From: Polytrichum commune
Taxonomy: Eukaryota; Streptophyta; Polytrichopsida; Polytrichales; Polytrichaceae
DNA: 64,000 nucleotides
Assembly: GCA_950295325.1 (NCBI GenBank)
Contig: OX485804.1
Coordinates: forward strand, 25,172,001 to 25,236,000
Direction of reading: 5' to 3'
Below, piece by piece: positions 57,191 through 64,000 of the stretch. The notes beneath the pieces were generated by a model. It saw only the letters and a program-made list of their open reading frames with translations. It was not told where the DNA came from and searched no databases. Made by a program: the position numbers and the translations under genes. How positions within the stretch are numbered: position 1 is the stretch's first letter; the number at the start of each line of letters is the position of its first letter.

Positions 57191-59270
57191 GTTTGAAGGT
57201 TGATCGCATGGTAAATGAACCCGAATGGCATAGAAAAAACACCCGAAATGCGCTAAAGCCCTCCTTATATCGACCTAACCTAAGAAAGGTGATATCCACA
57301 CGGGATGTAACCTCACGATGGACAAAGGGTGGATTGACTTGGTGGTGGAGGTGATATCCATCCATGGAAAACGCCTCCGAAACATGAATTTAGGCATCGG
57401 AGCATGAATTTAGGCATCGAGGGTCAAGTCCGGAGTGTAAGTTAGTGGAGCAAGGCATCACCTGAGCAAGCTACATATGTAGATAGAGAGCCTACCTTGA
57501 AATCGTGTGGGCCGTCCTTAAACTCAGTCAAGGAGGGAGGGATTCCTAGCTTGTGGAAGCACCCTTATGAACACTTCCATGGAAGGGTAACAAGATAATG
57601 TATACTTGAGTGTCACCGACTCTATTTGTCTTGCTCACTACGAATTGTAAACCGCCCGTGTAGTGTCACCGCCACTAAATGTAAACTTAGCATTATTCAT
57701 CATTCTTTGTAAAAATAAAATAAGATTGGGCATTATAGGTTTATAGTGCTGTGATTATTGTCACGTTTTAGGTGATTTTTCATCCAAATTGTAATCATTC
57801 ATGACAATATTTCATTACAAACTTGTTGGGGTGCGAAGTGTACCATGCTTTGTTTCAATAATTTGCATGGAACTCATGCATCGTGGCACAAAAGAGTGGG
57901 TGACCAACTGCTCATCAGCACTCCCATGGAGCATGTAGGGTTTTGGGCAATGGACGAACTAAAAGTAAGTTGGGATGTTAGTAGTTGTAAACTTATTCGA
58001 AAGAGATGTCATTACAAAAGTTATCATAGTGACATAACATATCATATGACACTAAATACATTATTTAGTGTAGTTACATTCATGTATAAGGTGTGTGCGC
58101 CTTATGTGGTCACTCTTCTTAAACAATTCCTTTCTTCTTCTTCTTCTTCTTTTAACTTTTTGCTTGAACCCCCAAGCTGTTGATGGGATTGGAGTGTGTC
58201 CTCAATGTTTGAACACTATTCTAGGTTCATTAGTTAACAAAATTGCGAGGGTCTACATAATCACGTGTAGAGAAAGAAAAAACCTACATTTTTGACCTTG
58301 TATAAATCCGATTTCAAAACTTGAAATGACAATCTTCATGACTCCCAATTGCTTGCTAGAGTAGACAACATCTACTGATCCGGTCCAACAATCAAATTGT
58401 TTGTGGAGTTGGAAGTGCCCACAATAGGGGGCTCAAGGTTCATGCCATTAAAGTAAGTGGGTCTAGTACTAAGCTCCCTATAGGGGTATGGCTAATTTGT
58501 CCCAAGTTAATCTCACTAGGCTAATGCAAGGCCTCTCATGCTAACTTTGGGGTCACCTTTTCTATTAAAAGAAATATCCAAAAACTTAAAGAGGTTCTCA
58601 ACGTTTGCACCTTCCCACTTACTTTGGTATTGAATAAATGGTTTTTCAAACTGATAATGATAAAACACCACACCTCACAAGGCAACTCAATGACTCAAGC
58701 CGAGCTTAGGGGAGATGCAAGGAGAAGACCCAAGACAAGACCCACTTCAACTTTACTTGAGTGGCACGAAGCCTTGGCCACAATAAGGGATTTCATGCAT
58801 GCAAGGTATGTGGGTGTTATTTGGCTCATTTTTCATGTTCTCCAACTTCTACCATCTAGCTTTACACAACAAAACGTGTGTTGCATTAGCATATCAACAC
58901 TTAAACATATGCACAAACGGGATTGAAAATCAGACCTCCCTTTGTTTAGTTACGATTTGTTGATTTCTCAACTAGATACATAGGTCTTCCCAATGTGTTC
59001 AATATCAAGTGTAGAGTGGTTGTTCTTAATACTTCAGGACATATTCCACTCTCTTATAAACAAGCGTCTTTGTAATGCTTTGTTCTTTGGTCCTCTCCTA
59101 ACCACATACCCATCAAATCCAGTGGTCCGATTAAGAAAACGAGCCACGTAACATCCATCTACCTTACATGTACAAGTTTAACTCAGAAACATGACTTGGT
59201 GAGAATGAATCTGGCCATGGGGCCCTGCCTGCATATCCAGGTCGCAGCCAGAATCCACACACACATATAC
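57191..59270. other. Gene-free stretch with one dispersed repeat copy
   Basis: A diverged copy of the dispersed repeat lies at 58,965-59,165. A CTT trinucleotide run lies at about 58,129-58,150. No gene recognised. Confidence 0.45.
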
Positions 59271-59395
59271 CTCCGGCTTCTCCCTTGTTTCTGTTTCCAA
59301 GGTTGCATCCTTGAGAATCTGAACATCGAACAAGGGAGAAACACAGCGGGATTCTCACTCTTTACGTTCTTGAGCTGATCCACATCCATTTCCAC
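59271..59395 (-). CDS. Possible first coding exon, unrecognised
   Basis: A minus-strand ATG at 59,395 opens 41 codons (MEMDVDQLKNVKSENPAVF...) ending at a consensus-like donor (GGAG then GTATATG) at 59,271/59,270, phase 2. Only the splice border and coding-like composition support it. I could not find a following exon, so it may be chance. Confidence 0.2.
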
Positions 59396-60252
59396 AGCAA
59401 GCAGAGTACACGTAGATTGCAGTTTTCAACACCCAAGTTATCTTTAGGAGGGGGGTCACGCCTGTTCAAACACCATTTTCGAAACAAGAGCTCAGTGGGC
59501 CAAGGAGGAAGAATATTGGCCTCTGCATGCACCTAACCTTGGGGAGCTTATTTTTGGGTTGTAGAAAGGTCAGTTTTCAACTTGCAACACCAGTTTTAAC
59601 TCTCGGAAAAAAACCTATGTTTTGGGAGTAGAGTTGAAAATGGAAACTTCTAGGAAAAAGGAAGCAGAAAGACCAACCTTGGAATGAACATTCTTGCACC
59701 TTGGCCTACCAGACCCCCCTTTCAGAACCAGGGTTTATGAACGTGTGCGACACCCACAAAGAGAATTGAGGATGACTTCATCACATGGTATCTTATCTCA
59801 CCCTAGCAACTTTTCGGATGACACTTCTCATGAGTAAGTGAACACATGTTGTCATGGGTGATGGATGAGTCCATCCATTGGCCAAAACGTTACCTTCTCG
59901 TGTCAGCAACTCGTGATGAATTACTGTCATGGATGAGTGAAATTCGGATGGAGAATCCCTTGGTAAGTGACAGTAATTGCAACTCTGTAACTCCATAATC
60001 ACCCAATTTTTTTACAAGGAATGCCAAATAAAGTTGGATTCACATTTAGTGTTGGTGACACCACGCCACGGTTTACAATCAGTATTGTGCAAGACGATTA
60101 GAATTGGTGCTACTAAATATCATATTAAGCGAGGTTAGGATTCCTTCAAGCTACATATTCTTGTCCTAGTAGGTACGCACATGTTATAATCACTCCAGCA
60201 TCACCATCCATGACCATTGTAACCATTGTCTTCGAGCAAAATAAATTGCTAC

Positions 60253-60355
60253 CTGTGTGGCCAAGGGCTTCATTGCCTTCGATTTGTACTGAAGACACTG
60301 ACTGACTGCAACAGAAGAGCTCACGAGATGCTCCATGGTAGCTCTGCGCCATCAA
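60253..60355 (-). CDS. Possible first coding exon, unrecognised
   Basis: A minus-strand ATG at 60,355 (or 60,352) opens MMAQSYHGASRELFCCSQ... and reaches a CAG/GTAGC donor at 60,253/60,252 after about 34 codons. No downstream exon can be assigned and no family is recognised. Confidence 0.2.
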
Positions 60356-61390
60356 TTCAATTTCCGTTCCACAAGTGTTTTTTTACGAGATTGTAGGACT
60401 CCCTTGCACATAACACCAAACATTTGGCCTATGTCTTGTATACGATTCACACAGCTACTCGAGGCGTGAGGAGAACTGAGATATGACAAGCTATGGACTA
60501 GGTAACCCTCAAGGGTGGGAGGTCTGATGAATATTACTGGACATAACCAAATGGGCACCATCTCCTCTAGGCCCTCTATTACAGTTTAGATGGAGGGTTA
60601 TGTTCTAGGAAAGTCGTCATCTTCCTGAGTTTTGGAAAGTCACCTCAAGCACCAAATGGTTATGGGTTACAAGCAGCATCCATGTGAATTCCATATCCAT
60701 GCCAGACATTGCCTGGATGATGAAGACAAGTCGAGCATGTACACTTTTAGATGCCAGAGCGATATCTCCTCAAAATACTACACCACTTTAGAAGCTTATT
60801 AAAGAAAACCTATACCTCTTAAAAGTGGATTTCAGCATACGGATGACATCTTTGTAAAGTAAGGATTGCTCAAAAAGAAATTCAGCCGTCCACATGTCCA
60901 AAATTTAGAATACTACACTGGTATGGTCGGGATTTAATCTAATTATAACACAACGCTGCAAACGAATCCTGAGCATCTCTACGGGAGCCTGAATTGTACA
61001 TTGGACAGAATATCTGTCAAAGAACTGTCTGGTCTTGCCATTTTTTGCCAGCCCATCAAGTTTCAAAGCATGTACATCTCATGGTGGCTCAGTACAATGG
61101 TAACAAGGGCTCGGCTTAGCTGCCCATCACGGTCAGAATACATGACATGTGCATAGTGTACTCTATACCTGATTCAATTCGAGTCCACTTGAAGTGGTTG
61201 GATTTGATTTTTGGCAACCTATTCCAGTATACAAATTTTTAAGTCTTCCTGCATCCCAAACGAAAAAAAGATTCTTGCCAATATGCAGGCGTCCTGTTTT
61301 CTTGAAGGGTTCCACAAGGCTGTACAGACATATCTTGTTGATTGCTCAGTGAAGCTTGATGAACAAGAAATGAGAGCACTCCTGAAGATG
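60356..61390. other. Intergenic stretch before the rightmost gene
   Basis: No gene recognised. It probably holds the 3' untranslated region of the gene ending at 61,394. Confidence 0.4.
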
Positions 61391-61393
61391 ATC

Positions 61394-63968
61394 TTAATCA
61401 TCGTCGTCATCGGAGTCCAAGTCATCACTTAGGTCGTCAAACCAATTGTTCAACAAGTTGTTATTTTCAATTCCTCCAAACTCTTCGTCATCGTCCTGCA
61501 AGTGATGCAACAGTGTCAAGGACATGCATGCAGCTTTTCGTGTAGGAACAACTTCCCGAGATGCATTCCTGAGAACTTGCTGATGAGTACTCTTCAAATT
61601 GTATCACCAATCAATCACCATTCAGAGGTTCTCAAAGAGGAAACAAATCATACGCAAAAAAACAAATGCAGATTGAAACCCTTACCCTATTGTTCCACTC
61701 GGTAAGTCTTGCGTTCTTCGCCATGTACTCTTCCATTGTCCAAGGTTGCACGTCACGTTGCTACACAAGGTGCAATGACAAGTCAGTCACAGTTAAAACC
61801 CGTTCTCCACATCTGTAAACAACTGCAAGGTTCATCAACACCAAGGACTACTACATGGGATTGGCGAGTCATCCATGGATGAAATAAGTGACTAGTTCCG
61901 ACAACCCTTCTGCTCTTGCATGAGCAATCAATTATGAACTGTGCAAAGAGGACATATAATTAGTAGTGCTCACATTCGACTCAACAGTTGTAAACTGGAG
62001 GTCTTTCTGCTTTGATGTTTGGCGAGGAGCTGTTCTGATCTGGGCAACTGTAAGAGATACTTGAGAAGGAGCGCCCCAGCCTTCAAAAATACCCAGCTTC
62101 GGCGACACCACTGCATTAGCCACACTTGCTATCAGCCAATCCATGCACAATGACAAAAAAGCAAAACGACAACATACACAAGACTAGCTTATCATTCATT
62201 TGATATTGCTTGGCATAATCCATCGCCATTGGGATCAGTAACATATTCAAGAAATTGTGGAATATTCTCTTGGGTTCCATGTAGAAACCTAGGGGCTTGC
62301 CCTTGGGGGAGATAGGTGCCAGCCAACTTGTCCTCGCCCAATCAAGGTGTTCACCTTCGAAAGGAGGCAATAGTCTTCAGAGCCCTCTAATTCTCGTAAT
62401 GCCCATTCCGAGACCACATACAAACCTAGACCAACTCAAAACTGAAGCAACACCAAAATTCACGCCGGAGGAGTCGGAGCTACCTTTCGATCTTTCTTTT
62501 CTTTTCTTTTCTTTCCTTCTCTTAGGAAGAGTGCAAGTATGACGAGCAAGAAAATAAACAAGCAACGTCTAGAGGTTCAGAAAGCCTTACACTTTGCCTC
62601 CCGGGCATCCGCAGCTCCACTTGGCTCCCTTTGCTGCTCTTTCAGATGACCCTGCGCATAAGGGCACCTTTGAGTACCTTATGGTCGACTGTGCTCTACT
62701 TAAGTCAAAATTGCAAAACCTGGAATCAGCAGCAGTAATTTGACCTAGGGCAATGAACCTGGAAAAGTGACTCACCCCGTGTTTGTGGAAGAGCTTGTGA
62801 ACTGATCCAATAAAGAATTGCAGGAAAGGCCAATCCAGAACAGACCACCACCACAAACAAGCACAGTTAGATGACGTCTTCAAGATGAATTTTCTAATAT
62901 AGTTATAAAGTGATGCCAAGGGTTTCTTGACACAAAACAGAAGTTGTGAAGCGACCAAACTATAGAAACGTCTCTCGAGATGTGACCACCTCATGAGGTA
63001 TAAAAGATAATTATCCACAGAAAATAATGTTTTAGTAAGATCTTATCACTTGAGATTGAGAGTCTGCTTTATAGCATGTAGGCCATAAAGGGTTCATGAC
63101 AACATTATGACATTCCTTCACTGCTTCCATGCTCTCCTTCGAACTGTTCCAACAGAGTCATTTTGACATAAAAAGGGAGTAGGAATTGACGACATGTTGA
63201 TCAATACGCAAATTTTACGAGAGATGTTCAGCGGCTCTCTTACTTCCTTTGGTCGCCTTCGTGAACATGTCCGGCTCCTTAAATCCTACCATCACCGATT
63301 CAGGGCAAGGGTCTGCTAGTTCACGAAGCTGCAGACATAACCCAACAAAACAACACTTAAATGCTTGAGAAGTGGAGGCCTTATGTGTTATACATATGAG
63401 AGAGCAACCTTCTTCAAGAGGATTTCTCCTTTGCACTTGAGCCATGTGACCGGAGAAAACTTCCTTTTTGTCATGACGTAGATCCCTTGTTTGTTTTTCA
63501 TTGTGCTAAATAAATTTTGGCATGGAAGAGGGATCCTACACAGTCAATCAAGTAGGGGAGCCAACAAACAAAGGGATAAAAATAAAATACCTCGCGCTGT
63601 TCTCTTTCAGCCTCCCTCTTGGCCTCTTCGGCAACCCTCTTGGCCTCCTTCTTGGCTTCCTTCATTGCCAATCGTTGCAACTTCTCTTCTTCAAATTGCG
63701 CGAGCAGAGGCTTGCCCATTGGCTTTGCATGTTTCTACCCACAAATACAACGGGCATACATAAGTCAAATGTAACAATATACAACATACGTTACTCTAAC
63801 CACAACAATTTCGTCCCTGTTTTCGTTTATGGAATCAGTTCTTTGTTGCAACGAAGGATGAATGCAGAGCAAGTCCAGAGTCGTGCACGGCTGCTTTGCT
63901 CTTCCAGCGGATAACGATGTTGATTGCCCGCTTATAACCCCTTGTTGCAGGGCTACCTTTCTCCTCAA
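61394..63968 (-). CDS. Unrecognised multi-exon gene, 5' end beyond the window
   Basis: Minus-strand exon-like blocks whose phases fit: 63,968-63,801 (weaker), 63,734-63,591, 63,328-63,244, 62,651-62,593, 62,520-62,484, 62,425-62,355, an unresolved block between 62,301 and 62,165, then 62,110-61,974, 61,760-61,686 and 61,495-61,394 (stop TAA). Block 2 is a Lys/Glu/Ala helix (MKEAKKEAKRVAEEAKRE), probably coiled coil. Block 3 has ELADPCPESVMVGFKEPDMF. Block 5 is Lys/Arg-rich and overlaps a CTTTT microsatellite, so it may not be real. The C-terminal blocks read FEGWGAPSQVSL, then WTMEEYMAKNARLTEWNN, and end in an acidic tail (DDLSDDLDSDDDDD). The last three junctions have clear GT/AG borders. 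A nuclear protein is a plausible guess, but I recognise no family. Confidence 0.6.
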
Positions 63969-64000
63969 CTTTTAAAAGAATAAAATGAAGGAAGGCTAAC

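Noticed and set aside
62355-62425. A short 53-nt intron after this SUVR3-unrelated exon, leading into GKPLGFYMEPK
   Set aside because: The frame and phases fit, but 53 nt is below the usual minimum for plant introns, so the block at 62,165-62,301 was left unresolved.

Overview
This looks like nuclear DNA of a land plant. It has low gene density, AT-rich intergenic DNA with many microsatellites, spliceosomal introns with GT/AG borders, and plant-type transposable elements: Ty1/copia, a gypsy LTR with a tRNA-Asp primer site, CACTA, PIF/Harbinger-like MITEs, tRNA-derived SINEs and two LINE families. The one confidently named host gene is a SUVR3-type histone lysine methyltransferase. The character of the LINE and copia families suggests a non-flowering plant (bryophyte, fern or lycophyte), but I cannot fix the species from sequence alone.

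Layout. 1-8.1 kb: no recognised gene; a tandem duplication at 1.2-1.9 kb and a diverged half of a fold-back element at 7.6-8.0 kb. 8.1-16 kb: a minus-strand LINE (called LINE-A here) with ORF1, an AP-endonuclease start, an RNase H and a C-terminal region, but no reverse transcriptase between endonuclease and RNase H. It is accompanied by long G/C homopolymers, a GC-rich block (14.05-14.99 kb) and an A/C-rich (minus strand) block. 16-24.5 kb: a 33-bp tandem repeat, a SINE-like head, and a 1.4-kb almost fully palindromic fold-back element. 24.5-28.1 kb: a possible terminal exon, two MITE copies of one family, a 156-bp tandem array built from a MITE end plus its flank, a second SINE-like head and an L1-type LINE fragment. 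29.6-36 kb: two more LINE-A fragments on either side of a gypsy LTR/leader, which itself carries a CACTA element, which in turn carries a 25-26 bp tandem array and a SINE-like head. 36.7-39.2 kb: an internally deleted copia element with both LTRs and a 120-bp tandem array in its leader. 39-48 kb: dispersed repeats, an inverted pair of L1 fragments, and another MITE with target-site duplication.

48-64 kb is the gene-bearing end. SUVR3 lies on the minus strand at 50,256-52,259 in three exons, with a 177-bp duplication in intron 1 and a 229-bp duplication upstream of the start. A fourth MITE lies at 56.6 kb with an exact TAA target duplication. A second, unrecognised minus-strand gene runs from 61,394 past the right edge in at least nine exon-like blocks. 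Two possible first exons lie at 59.3 and 60.3 kb.

No operon-like cooperation between genes is visible. The strongest signals are transposon architecture: nested insertions, internal deletions that keep the ends, and tandem amplification of element termini. I found no defence system, CRISPR array, rRNA gene or functional tRNA gene. All repeat boundaries and similarities were judged by eye.
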